From positions 1 to 53,899 of the forward strand of contig JAZRLR010000007.1 in the NCBI GenBank assembly GCA_045646965.1: 53,899 bases of DNA, given 5' to 3'. A program made the translations under genes and the position numbers. Shown here piece by piece: positions 16,141 through 24,397 of this stretch; within the stretch, counting starts at the first letter, position 1, and each line of letters opens with the position of its first letter. The notes under the pieces are model-generated. The model was not told the origin of the DNA and did not search any database. It saw only the letters and a program-made list of their open reading frames with translations. Source of the stretch: HGM04593 sp045646965. Lineage in GTDB: Bacteria > Bacteroidota > Bacteroidia > Bacteroidales > Bacteroidaceae.

Positions 16141-16695
16141 TTGTTTGTTTCAAGGGAATTAAGAAAAAAGAATATAGCAGAGTATCTGCTGTATATGTGG
16201 CAGGTCGAAGACCTGCTTCGTGCGTATGGGCTGTCGCAAGCAAAGGTGAAGAGCGCCTTGGTTGAGCCCTATAGCCTGCCGCAGGAATCGGCGGAGGAGC
16301 TTTTGCAGTGGTACGAAAACCTCATAGAGATGATGCGTCTCGAGGATGTGAAAGAGAGCGGCCACCTGCAGATAAACAAGAATGTGATAATAAACCTCAC
16401 CGACCTGCATCAGCGTCTGCTAAAGTCGCCCAAGGTGCCTTTCTATTCGGCGGCCTACTACAAGGCGCTGCCTTTTATAGTGGAGTTCAGAACCAAGAGC
16501 GAGGGACGCGAGAAGGGTGAGATTGAGAACTGTTTCGACGCGCTCTACATCGTGTGGATGATGAAATTGCAGAAGCGCGAGATTAACGAAGAGACCATAA
16601 AAGCCACAAACGAGATTGGAAAGTTTATATCTATGCTCTCGCTCTACTTCAAGGAAGACGAGGAGGGCAAGCTCGATATAGACGACGAAATTTGA
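16141..16695 (+). CDS. DUF4924 family protein, 184 aa, with a TTG start
   Basis: Begins FVSRELRKKNIAEYLLYMWQ after a TTG codon, then VEDLLRAYGLS, and KVPFYSAAYYKALPFIVEFR in the middle; this matches DUF4924, a small helical Bacteroidetes family without known function. The first ATG in frame would remove the conserved first 18 residues, so TTG at 16141 is taken as the start. It sits between the LysE-type transporter and prfC, 30 bp before the latter, within a run of plus-strand translation and tRNA-related genes. Confidence 0.85.
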   Translation: MFVSRELRKKNIAEYLLYMWQVEDLLRAYGLSQAKVKSALVEPYSLPQESAEELLQWYENLIEMMRLEDVKESGHLQINKNVIINLTDLHQRLLKSPKVPFYSAAYYKALPFIVEFRTKSEGREKGEIENCFDALYIVWMMKLQKREINEETIKATNEIGKFISMLSLYFKEDEEGKLDIDDEI

Positions 16696-16725
16696 TTGGA
16701 GAAACGATAAAACTTATTTGTTCAA

Positions 16726-18300
16726 ATGAACGTAAACGAAGAGATTGGAAGAAGAAGAACTTTTGCGATTATATCGCACCCCGATGCCGGAAAGACTACC
16801 CTCACCGAGAAACTTTTGCTTTTCGGAGGACAGATTCAGGTGGCAGGAGCGGTAAAGTCGAACAAGATAAAGAAAAGTGCCACATCCGACTGGATGGAAA
16901 TTGAGAAACAGCGTGGTATTTCGGTAACTACTTCTGTGATGGAGTTCGATTACGAGGGTTACAAGATAAACATCCTCGACACTCCCGGTCACCAGGACTT
17001 TGCCGAGGATACCTTCCGCACACTCACAGCGGTGGACAGTGTAATCATTGTTGTGGACAGCGCAAAGGGTGTGGAGACACAGACACGCAAGCTTATGGCG
17101 GTGTGTCGTATGCGCAACACCCCTGTGATTGTTTATGTAAACAAAATGGACCGCGAGGGACGCGACCCCTTTGAACTGCTCGACGAGCTTGAGCAGGAGC
17201 TGCAGATTGCAGTGCGCCCGCTCAGCTGGCCCATCGACCAGGGAGCGCGTTTCAAGGGTGTGTATAACATCTTTGAGCAGAAGCTCGACCTCTTCACCCC
17301 CAATAAACAGAGAGTTACCGAGAAGGTGGAGATAGATGTAGATAGCGAGGAACTCGAGCAGAGCATAGGCGAAGAGCTTGCTTTGAAGTTGCGCTCCGAC
17401 CTTGAACTTGTCGATGGCGTATATCCCGAATTCAACGTTCAGGACTATCTCGACGCAAAGGTGGCACCGGTATTCTTTGGTTCTGCGCTCAATAACTTCG
17501 GCGTGGAGGAGCTGCTCAACTGCTTTGTGAAGATTGCGCCCAGCCCCCGCCCTGTGCAGGCTGTGGAGCGCGTGGTGAACCCCGAAGATGCGAAATTCAC
17601 AGGTTTCATCTTCAAGATAACTGCAAATATCGATCCCAACCACCGCTCTTGTGTGGCATTCTGCAAAATCTGCTCGGGAAAATTTGTGCGCAATATGCCT
17701 TACCGTCACATACGTCTGGGCAAGGATTTGCGTTTCTCGTCACCCACGCAGTTTATGGCACAGCGCAAGAGTACCATCGAGGAGGCCTATCCCGGCGATA
17801 TAATCGGCTTGCCCGACACAGGTAACTTCAAGATAGGTGACACCCTCACCGAGGGCGAGAACCTCCACTTCAAGGGCTTGCCCAGCTTCTCGCCCGAAAT
17901 GTTCAAATACATCGAGAACGCCGATCCTATGAAGACAAAACAGCTTGCAAAGGGTATCGACCAGCTTATGGGCGAGGGCGTTGCACAGCTTTTTGTGAAT
18001 CAGCACAACGGACGCAAGCTCATCGGCACCGTGGGACAACTGCAGTTCGAGGTTATACAGTACCGCCTCGAGAACGAGTACAACGCCAAGTGTCGCTGGG
18101 AGCCTGTGAACCTCTACAAGGCCTGCTGGATAGAGAGCGACGACCCCGTGGAACTCGAGAATTTCAAGAAACGCAAATATCAATATATGGCAAAGGATAT
18201 AGAGGGACGCGATGTGTTCCTTGCCGACAGCAACTATGTATTGCAGATGGCACAGAACGACTTCAAAGGCATCCGTTTCCACTTTACCAGCGAATTCTAA
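16726..18300 (+). CDS. prfC: Peptide chain release factor 3, 524 aa
   Basis: GTPase motifs are complete: HPDAGKTTLTEKLL (G1), QRGISVTTSVMEF (G2), DTPGHQDFAEDT (G3) and VYVNKMDREGRDP (G4). The EF-G-like domains follow, with NHRSCVAFCKICSGKFVR and VGQLQFEVIQYRLENEYNA characteristic of RF3. RF3 uses GTP to remove RF1/RF2 from the ribosome after peptide release. Length is normal. It is followed at 11 bp by tsaC, another translation-quality gene. Confidence 0.97.
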   Translation: MNVNEEIGRRRTFAIISHPDAGKTTLTEKLLLFGGQIQVAGAVKSNKIKKSATSDWMEIEKQRGISVTTSVMEFDYEGYKINILDTPGHQDFAEDTFRTLTAVDSVIIVVDSAKGVETQTRKLMAVCRMRNTPVIVYVNKMDREGRDPFELLDELEQELQIAVRPLSWPIDQGARFKGVYNIFEQKLDLFTPNKQRVTEKVEIDVDSEELEQSIGEELALKLRSDLELVDGVYPEFNVQDYLDAKVAPVFFGSALNNFGVEELLNCFVKIAPSPRPVQAVERVVNPEDAKFTGFIFKITANIDPNHRSCVAFCKICSGKFVRNMPYRHIRLGKDLRFSSPTQFMAQRKSTIEEAYPGDIIGLPDTGNFKIGDTLTEGENLHFKGLPSFSPEMFKYIENADPMKTKQLAKGIDQLMGEGVAQLFVNQHNGRKLIGTVGQLQFEVIQYRLENEYNAKCRWEPVNLYKACWIESDDPVELENFKKRKYQYMAKDIEGRDVFLADSNYVLQMAQNDFKGIRFHFTSEF

Positions 18301-18311
18301 ACTAAACTACT

Positions 18312-18884
18312 ATGGGAACTATTGCCGATGAGGCTAAAAAAGCCGTTGAGGTTATGCGTAAAGGAGGGGTAATTCTTTATCCCACCGACACCGTGTGGGG
18401 AATAGGTTGCGATGCGACAAACCCCGAGGCGGTGAAGCGTGTCTATGAGATAAAACGCCGTGCCGACAGCAAAGCACTTTTGCTGCTTGTCGATAGCGCC
18501 GACCGTCTTGCACGCTATGTGGGCAACGTGCCCGCCGTGGCGTGGGATTTGATAGAACTCACCGATAAACCACTCACAATAATTTACGATGGGGCGCGCA
18601 ACCTCGCTCCCAACCTCATTGCCGAAGATGGCAGCGTGGGTATCCGCGTGACATCGGAGCTCTTTTCAAAGGAGTTGTGCTACCGCTTTCAGAAAGCGGT
18701 GGTATCTACCTCGGCAAATATAAGCGGAGAACCTACCCCCGCAAACTACAGCGAGATAAGCCCCGAAATCATTGAGGCGGTGGACTATGTGGTAAACTAC
18801 AAACATCTCGACAAGGGACGTCCCAAATCGTCGAGTATAATTAAATTGGCGGCCAACGGAACCGTCTCCATAATAAGAGAATGA
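18312..18884 (+). CDS. tsaC: L-threonylcarbamoyladenylate synthase (YrdC/Sua5 family), 190 aa
   Basis: Shows the YrdC fold signatures GGVILYPTDTVWGIGCDATN, KRVYEIKRRADSKALLLLVD and AVVSTSANISGEPTPANYSE. It makes threonylcarbamoyl-AMP from threonine, bicarbonate and ATP for the t6A modification of tRNAs that read ANN codons. It is the short, single-domain form without the Sua5 C-terminal domain. The stop overlaps the start of the following ClC gene (ATGA), so the two are translationally coupled. Confidence 0.94.
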   Translation: MGTIADEAKKAVEVMRKGGVILYPTDTVWGIGCDATNPEAVKRVYEIKRRADSKALLLLVDSADRLARYVGNVPAVAWDLIELTDKPLTIIYDGARNLAPNLIAEDGSVGIRVTSELFSKELCYRFQKAVVSTSANISGEPTPANYSEISPEIIEAVDYVVNYKHLDKGRPKSSSIIKLAANGTVSIIRE

Positions 18885-20671
18885 GCGCCGATAACAAAAC
18901 AGAGAAGAGCCTGCTCGAGCGTTTCATAGAGTGGCGCGAGAAGCATCTGTCGCAGAACCAGTTTGTTCTTATATTGAGTTTTGTGGTGGGTGTGCTGTCG
19001 GCTTTGGCTGCCTACACGCTCAAGCATCTTATCCATTTCATACAGGATATGCTCACGGGAGGTTTCGACAAGGATACCTTCAACTGGCTCTATCTTGTGT
19101 ACCCCGTGATAGGTATTCTCATAACAGGCCTGCTCATACGCAAGGTGGTGCGCGACGACATAAGCCACGGAGTAACAAAGGTACTCTATGCCATTTCGTG
19201 TCGTCAGGGCAAGATAAGGCGTCACAACACCTGGTCGTCGCTTCTTGCCAGTGCCATAACCATCGGCTTCGGCGGTTCTGTGGGTGCCGAGTCTCCCATT
19301 GTGATGACAGGCTCTGCCATAGGCTCAAACCTGGGCTCTTTCTTCAAGATGGAGAAAAAGACTATGATGCTTCTCATAGGCTGTGGTGCGGCGGGTGCCG
19401 TGTCGGGTATCTTCAAGGCGCCCATCGCGGGACTTGTGTTCACCGTGGAGGTGCTTATGCTCGACCTCACAATGTCGTCGCTGCTCCCGCTGCTCATTTC
19501 GAGTGTCACGGCTGCCACGCTCTCATATATTTTTATGGGTACCGACGCCACGTTTGAGTTTCACCTCGAGAACCATTTCGACATTGCCCGCGTGCCCTAT
19601 GTGATAATGCTCGGTATAATATGCGGTCTTGTTTCGCTCTATTTCACGCACGTCACAACCACAATCGAGGGCTTTTTCAAGAAAATAGACAATCCCTACA
19701 AACGTCTGGCATTGGGCGGTAGCGCGTTGAGTGTGCTCATCTTTCTTTTCCCGCCGCTCTATGGCGAGGGATACGATATGATTCACCACCTCATAAACGG
19801 CTCTTCGGCCGATGTTATTCTGAATAACTCGCTCTTCTACGGTCACGCCCGTTTCCTTTTCCTCTATATGTTTCTTATAGTGGTATTCAAGGCTTTTGCA
19901 TCGACGGTTACAAACTGTGGCGGCGGTTGCGGCGGTATCTTTGCTCCCAGTCTTTTCCTGGGCTGCGTGTCGGGCTATCTCTTTGCGGGTATATGCAACG
20001 CGGCGGGGTGGGGTATCACTCTCTCCGATAAGAATTTTGCGCTCTTCGGTATGGCAGCGCTTATGTCGGGTGTCTTCCACGCGCCCCTCACGGGTGTCTT
20101 CCTCATTGCCGAGCTCACAGGCGGTTATGCACTTTTCCTGCCGCTTATGATTGTGTCGGTGTGCTCTTATCTCACCGTGAAGGTTTTTGACAAGAATAAT
20201 ATCTATGCGGTGCGTCTTGCACAGCGCGGCGAGCTCATCACACATCACAAGGACCAGGCTGTGCTCACCATTCTGAAGGTAGAGGATGTGATAGAGAAGA
20301 ATTTTATGCGTCTAACACCCGATATGGACCTGGGAGCTCTCACCGCCGTCGTGGCAAAGACAAAGCGAAATATCTTCCCCGTTGTAAATGCAAACGACCA
20401 TCTTGTGGGTATTCTCTTCCTCGACGATGTGCGTCACATAATGTTCCGTCAGGAACTTTATCACCGCTACACCGTGGCAACGCTTATGCGTGAGGCGCCT
20501 GTGCGTTTGAGCATCGAAGAGCCTATGGAGGCCGTTATGCGCAAGTTCGAAGAGACTAATGCGTGGAACCTTCCCGTGGAGGGCGTGAGCGGCGAATACA
20601 TCGGTTTCATCTCGAAATCGGCAATATTCACGGCCTATAGAAAAACTTTGTTGGAATTTACATCAGATTGA
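18881..20671 (+). CDS. ClC-family chloride channel/antiporter with C-terminal CBS pair, 596 aa
   Basis: About eleven to twelve membrane segments spread over residues 25-430. Selectivity motifs are visible: GFGGSVGAESPIVM (the GxEGP-type loop with the gating Glu), GIFKAPIAGLVFTVE and GGGCGGIFAPSLFLG (GxFxP). A pair of CBS domains fills about 465-590. Such proteins move chloride or exchange it for protons. The start codon overlaps the tsaC stop by 4 bp, and the stop lies 2 bp before the fmt ATG, so tsaC, this gene and fmt form one transcription unit. Confidence 0.94.
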   Translation: MSADNKTEKSLLERFIEWREKHLSQNQFVLILSFVVGVLSALAAYTLKHLIHFIQDMLTGGFDKDTFNWLYLVYPVIGILITGLLIRKVVRDDISHGVTKVLYAISCRQGKIRRHNTWSSLLASAITIGFGGSVGAESPIVMTGSAIGSNLGSFFKMEKKTMMLLIGCGAAGAVSGIFKAPIAGLVFTVEVLMLDLTMSSLLPLLISSVTAATLSYIFMGTDATFEFHLENHFDIARVPYVIMLGIICGLVSLYFTHVTTTIEGFFKKIDNPYKRLALGGSALSVLIFLFPPLYGEGYDMIHHLINGSSADVILNNSLFYGHARFLFLYMFLIVVFKAFASTVTNCGGGCGGIFAPSLFLGCVSGYLFAGICNAAGWGITLSDKNFALFGMAALMSGVFHAPLTGVFLIAELTGGYALFLPLMIVSVCSYLTVKVFDKNNIYAVRLAQRGELITHHKDQAVLTILKVEDVIEKNFMRLTPDMDLGALTAVVAKTKRNIFPVVNANDHLVGILFLDDVRHIMFRQELYHRYTVATLMREAPVRLSIEEPMEAVMRKFEETNAWNLPVEGVSGEYIGFISKSAIFTAYRKTLLEFTSD

Positions 20672-20673
20672 CA

Positions 20674-21666
20674 ATGAACGAGAATTTGCGAATAGTATAT
20701 TTGGGCACGCCCGACTTTGCGGTGGAGCCTTTGCGTCGTCTGCTCGAGTTGCAACGTAGCGACGCAGCTTGCGGATATGAGATAGTGGGCGTTGTCACAA
20801 TGCCCGATAAAATGATAAACAAACGCGGAAACCAACTGCTTATGAGCCCTGTGAAGCAATTTGCGGTGCAGGAGAACTTGCCCGTGTTGCAGCCCGAGTC
20901 GCTCAAGAGCGAGGAGTTTCTTTGTGCTCTCGCAGCTTGGCGTGCCGACCTGCAAATTGTGGTAGCATTCCGTATGCTGCCCGAAAAGGTGTGGAATATG
21001 CCGCGCTTGGGCACATTTAACCTGCACGCTTCGCTGCTGCCGCAGTACCGTGGTGCCGCTCCCATAAACTGGGCCATAATAAATGGCGACAATGAGACAG
21101 GTGTGACAACCTTTTTCCTCAAGCACGAGATAGACACGGGCGATGTCATCTACCGCGACAAAGTGGCGATAGAGGAGAGCGACAACGCCGGAACTCTGCA
21201 CGACAAGCTGATGCTTCAGGGTGGTGACACAGTGGTGCGCACCGTGCAGGCAATCGTGGCGGGCAAGGTATCTTCGCTGCCCCAAACGCAGATGTTTGAG
21301 AATGAGAGTGAACTGCGCCCCGCTCCCAAGATATTCCGCGACACCTGCCGCATCTCTTGGGATAAAAGCTGCAAGAATATCTACGACTTTGTGAGAGGTC
21401 TCTCGCCTTATCCTGCTGCGTGGTGCGAGCTGCGCGATGCCGATGGCAACGAAATTGCCATAAAAGTATATGAGGTATCGGCCGAGCCTGCCGCCCACGG
21501 ATACGACACGGGGCACCTGCTCACCGACGGCAAGAGCTATATAAAAATTGCAGTGCCCGACGGTTATATCTCGCTTCTTACGTTACAGGTACCGGGCAAG
21601 AAACGTATGCCTGTGGGCGACCTTCTGCGCGGGTTCAAGATACAAGGATACACAATCGTAAAATAA
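20674..21666 (+). CDS. fmt: Methionyl-tRNA formyltransferase, 330 aa
   Basis: Begins MNENLRIVYLGTPDFAVEPL; the formyl-folate site is marked by FNLHASLLPQYRGAAPINWA, followed by GDNETGVTTFFLKHEIDTGD (catalytic Asp). The C-terminal tRNA-binding domain starts near residue 215. It formylates initiator Met-tRNA. ATG at 20674 is preferred over the in-frame TTG at 20668, which overlaps the ClC stop. It is the last gene of the unit and is followed by a hairpin. Confidence 0.97.
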   Translation: MNENLRIVYLGTPDFAVEPLRRLLELQRSDAACGYEIVGVVTMPDKMINKRGNQLLMSPVKQFAVQENLPVLQPESLKSEEFLCALAAWRADLQIVVAFRMLPEKVWNMPRLGTFNLHASLLPQYRGAAPINWAIINGDNETGVTTFFLKHEIDTGDVIYRDKVAIEESDNAGTLHDKLMLQGGDTVVRTVQAIVAGKVSSLPQTQMFENESELRPAPKIFRDTCRISWDKSCKNIYDFVRGLSPYPAAWCELRDADGNEIAIKVYEVSAEPAAHGYDTGHLLTDGKSYIKIAVPDGYISLLTLQVPGKKRMPVGDLLRGFKIQGYTIVK

Positions 21667-21670
21667 AATA

Positions 21671-21711
21671 TATGGGAGAGCACTAACGCAAAATGCTCTC
21701 CCATATTGTTA
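21671..21711 (+). terminator. Terminator after fmt
   Basis: TATGGGAGAGCA (21671-21682) pairs with TGCTCTCCCATA (21694-21705) around an 11-nt loop and is followed by TTGTT. The T run is short, so termination may be incomplete. Confidence 0.6.
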
Positions 21712-21771
21712 AAAAGTTCACTTTTATTTAGTGATATTTGGATTTTTCATAATAAATTCATTACCTTTGTG

Positions 21772-21779
21772 CCGATAAT
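21772..21779 (+). promoter_or_regulatory. Promoter -7 box of the ECF sigma gene
   Basis: TACCTTTG, a full match to TAnnTTTG, predicting a leader of about 65 nt before the ATG at 21848. Confidence 0.6.
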
Positions 21780-21847
21780 TCAAATTAAATAACCTAAAAC
21801 CAATTGCCTATAGACTGAATCTACTCCAAATTATAAAAGATATTTTA

Positions 21848-22441
21848 ATGGAGAATTTAAAGCAGATGACCGACGACCGGTTGGTGTCGCTGTATATAGA
21901 TGGCAATAATTCAGCGTTCGATGTTTTGCTGAATCGTCACAAAGACAGGTTATATTACTATATATACTTTATTGTACGTTCACGCGAGGTGGCCGAGGAT
22001 ATATTCCAGGAGACCTTCGTCAAGGCTATTGTGAAATTGCAGGAGGGGCGCTATGTGCCCGACGGCAAGTTCTCGGCGTGGATTACCCGCATCGCACACA
22101 ACCTTGTGATAGACCAGTTCCGCCAGGAACGCAACGAAAATCTTGTATCTAACGACGAGACCGAACTGGATCTCCTAAACAACGCGGCCTTCTCCGAGGG
22201 TACCATAGAGAACCGTATGGTAAACGAGCAGGTGTTGCGCGACGTGCGTGCCCTTGTCGATGAGCTGCCCGACTGCCAGCGCGAAGTAGTCTATATGCGT
22301 TACTATCAGAAATTGTCGTTCAAGGAGATAGCCGACATAACAGGCGTGAGCATAAACACCGCCCTCGGCCGTATGCGCTACGCCATACTCAATATGCGCC
22401 GCATCGCAAGCGAGAAAGAGATAAGCCTTGTTATGGAGTAA
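21848..22441 (+). CDS. RNA polymerase sigma factor, ECF subfamily, 197 aa
   Basis: Region 2 is VSLYIDGNNSAFDVLLNRHK and VAEDIFQETFVKAIVKLQEG, with FSAWITRIAHNLVIDQFRQE; region 4 is LPDCQREVVYMRYYQKLSFK followed by EIADITGVSINTALGRMRYA. No anti-sigma gene adjoins it; it is instead followed, after a terminator-like hairpin, by a 59-aa protein. It is of the housekeeping-like ECF type common in Bacteroidetes, so its regulon cannot be guessed. Confidence 0.93.
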   Translation: MENLKQMTDDRLVSLYIDGNNSAFDVLLNRHKDRLYYYIYFIVRSREVAEDIFQETFVKAIVKLQEGRYVPDGKFSAWITRIAHNLVIDQFRQERNENLVSNDETELDLLNNAAFSEGTIENRMVNEQVLRDVRALVDELPDCQREVVYMRYYQKLSFKEIADITGVSINTALGRMRYAILNMRRIASEKEISLVME

Positions 22442-22464
22442 CCCCCCTGCAAAGCAATAAATAT

Positions 22465-22507
22465 TATACGCCGCAGTAAAAAAAATACTGCGGCGTATAC
22501 TTTTTTT
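22465..22507 (+). terminator. Hairpin terminator or attenuator between the ECF gene and the 59-aa gene
   Basis: TATACGCCGCAGTA (22465-22478) pairs perfectly with TACTGCGGCGTATA (22486-22499) around seven A, followed by C and seven T. A strong intrinsic terminator in front of a short gene suggests separate expression or attenuation of that gene. Confidence 0.85.
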
Positions 22508-22549
22508 AAATTTACAGCGTTAATAATATAGATACAAAAAATATGGCCT

Positions 22550-22729
22550 ATGGATAAAATCTCTACACAAGAATTTCCTTCAAAAGAGTCGATAATCACA
22601 AAGGCTCTGCGCAGCGAAAAAATGCCTAAACCCGCGGAGACCTCATTGGCTTTCATAAGAAACTTTGCACACAATTTCAGGGTGCAACGATGTGCCAACG
22701 GTACACTGCAGGAGTTTGTACTCAATTAA
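22550..22729 (+). CDS. 59-aa hypothetical protein downstream of the ECF sigma gene
   Basis: ATG at 22550 opens a frame of 59 codons: MDKISTQEFPSKESIITKAL, RSEKMPKPAETSLAFIRNFA, then HNFRVQRCANGTLQEFVLN. It is hydrophilic, without signal or membrane segment. A strong terminator (22752-22780) follows the stop directly, and the codon use is like that of its neighbours, so I judge it a real gene. I associate short proteins ending in ...F.R.FA..F with positions next to sigma genes in Bacteroidales, but cannot verify this. Function unknown. Confidence 0.65.
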   Translation: MDKISTQEFPSKESIITKALRSEKMPKPAETSLAFIRNFAHNFRVQRCANGTLQEFVLN

Positions 22730-22751
22730 TCTAATTACTTAAACTAACCCG

Positions 22752-22780
22752 GCCGTCCCTGTAGAGGGGCGGCTTTTTTT
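22752..22780 (+). terminator. Terminator after the 59-aa gene
   Basis: GCCGTCCCT (22752-22760) pairs with AGGGGCGGC (22765-22773) around GTAG and is followed by seven T. Confidence 0.88.
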
Positions 22781-22790
22781 CGTATATCTG

Positions 22791-22824
22791 CAAAAAAAAC
22801 AGCCCTCCCATTGGGGAGGGCTGC
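22791..22824 (-). terminator. Terminator of the S9 peptidase-MFS operon
   Basis: CAGCCCTCCC pairs with GGGAGGGCTG around ATTG (about 22800-22823); on the minus strand it is followed by a run of eight T. Confidence 0.88.
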
Positions 22825-22845
22825 TGTGTTGTCGGATATTCTGTA

Positions 22846-24372
22846 TTATTTCATATTCTTATCCTCGAGACCGTAGCCGTGTTTCTTGTCGGCAATCTTC
22901 AGGAGCACAGATATAACAACTGCAATCGCTCCAAAGAGTGCAAAGATAGACATAGGCTCGGTGTAGTCGGTTGTGCCGTTGGCGGTGTTTGCCGCAATTA
23001 CATTTCCTATGAGCACGGGCACCATAGAGAGGCCGATATTCTGTATGTAGAATATTATCGCATAGGCCGAACCGAGCTGCTTCATAGGTATAATCTTGGG
23101 TACCGAGGGCCACATAGCCGAGGGCACGAGAGAGAAAGCCACGCCAAGCAGAATCATCACAATCACTGCAAACCACCACACATTGAGCAGGGGCATTGCA
23201 AAGAGTATGTGTACAACGGTGAGCAACAGAGAACCTATAATCATAAGTGTGGCACCCTTGCCCATCTTGTCATACATTGAGCCGAAGAGGGGGGTGAGCA
23301 GCATTGTGCCGAAGGGCAGCAGGCCGGGAATCACACCCGCGAGGTCGGGGCTCACGTTATACTTTATAATCATAAGGTTTGTGGCAAACTTCAAGAAGGG
23401 GAACACAGCCGCGTAGAATATGAGGCACAGGAAGGTGATGAGCCAGAATCCTTTGTTTGTGAAAATCTCCTTCAGGTCGCTGAACTTGAACTGCTCCTCG
23501 CTCGTCTCGCTCACATTCTCTTCTGCCATAGAGGCGTCGAGCTTCTTGTCCATAACGCAATATACTATGTACGAGATAAGACCTATGCAGAGCGCCGATG
23601 CACCAAACATAACAGGTGCCGAAACAAGCCCGAATTTCTGTGCTATGGGCAGAGCAAAGAAGAGTGCAAAAGCGGTACCCACGCGGGCAAGTGCAACCTG
23701 CAAGCCCATTGCGAGCGCCATCTCGTGGCCTGTAAACCACTTTGCGATAACCTTTGTAACAGTGATACCTGCAATCTCGGCACCCATACCATATATCGCA
23801 AAGCCGAGGCAGGCAAAGGCTACCTGTGTGGGCAGCCCGAACAGCTCGCCTGCAAAGGTATTATCCACGGCATACCACTTGATTGCGGCACCGATAAACA
23901 TAAGCGCGGTGCTCATAATACCGGTGAAACGCACGCCCATCTTGTCGAGGATGAGTCCTCCAAAGAAGAGCATAAGAAGAAACACGTTGATATATCCGTA
24001 TGCGCCCGAGAAAATTCCGTAATCGTCGCCACCCCAGCCAAGGCCTTTTATGGTCGATGTCACGGTAGTCTCTTTGCTTGCGGCGTTACCCTCGCTGTCG
24101 GTATACTGCATCTTGTAGGTGTTACCCACAAGAATCTCCTCCTCGCAGTGTATGGGTGTGTCGCTTATCTTCATAAGCGACTCGGCTGCGAGATATGTGC
24201 CGTCGGCAAAATAGACAAGCTTGCCTTTTGTGGTGAGAGGGGCTTCGAGGGGGCCCATAACATCGGTAAAGAAATATGCCATCATCATAGTCAGCGAGAC
24301 GATGATAAGAGCAGTCCAGCGTGCCGCTGCCGAGTCGTTCAGCCTTTTTTGAATTTTCTGTGTAGTAGTCAT
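22846..24372 (-). CDS. MFS transporter, 508 aa
   Basis: Twelve membrane helices are visible, beginning WTALIIVSLTMMMAYFFTDV. Loop 2-3 contains GGLILDKMGVRFTGIMSTAL and loop 8-9 PLFGSMYDKMGKGATLMIIG, both the GxxxDxxGx(R/K) motif of the major facilitator superfamily. Unusually, about 90 residues between helices 1 and 2 (52-140) are hydrophilic and should form a periplasmic domain. It lies 25 bp downstream of the S9 peptidase gene and is probably cotranscribed, which suggests uptake of peptides or amino acids released by that enzyme; this is inference. The substrate is unknown. Confidence 0.9.
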   Translation of the reverse strand: MTTTQKIQKRLNDSAAARWTALIIVSLTMMMAYFFTDVMGPLEAPLTTKGKLVYFADGTYLAAESLMKISDTPIHCEEEILVGNTYKMQYTDSEGNAASKETTVTSTIKGLGWGGDDYGIFSGAYGYINVFLLMLFFGGLILDKMGVRFTGIMSTALMFIGAAIKWYAVDNTFAGELFGLPTQVAFACLGFAIYGMGAEIAGITVTKVIAKWFTGHEMALAMGLQVALARVGTAFALFFALPIAQKFGLVSAPVMFGASALCIGLISYIVYCVMDKKLDASMAEENVSETSEEQFKFSDLKEIFTNKGFWLITFLCLIFYAAVFPFLKFATNLMIIKYNVSPDLAGVIPGLLPFGTMLLTPLFGSMYDKMGKGATLMIIGSLLLTVVHILFAMPLLNVWWFAVIVMILLGVAFSLVPSAMWPSVPKIIPMKQLGSAYAIIFYIQNIGLSMVPVLIGNVIAANTANGTTDYTEPMSIFALFGAIAVVISVLLKIADKKHGYGLEDKNMK

Positions 24373-24397
24373 TTTGTGTATGTTTATTTAGTTATTC

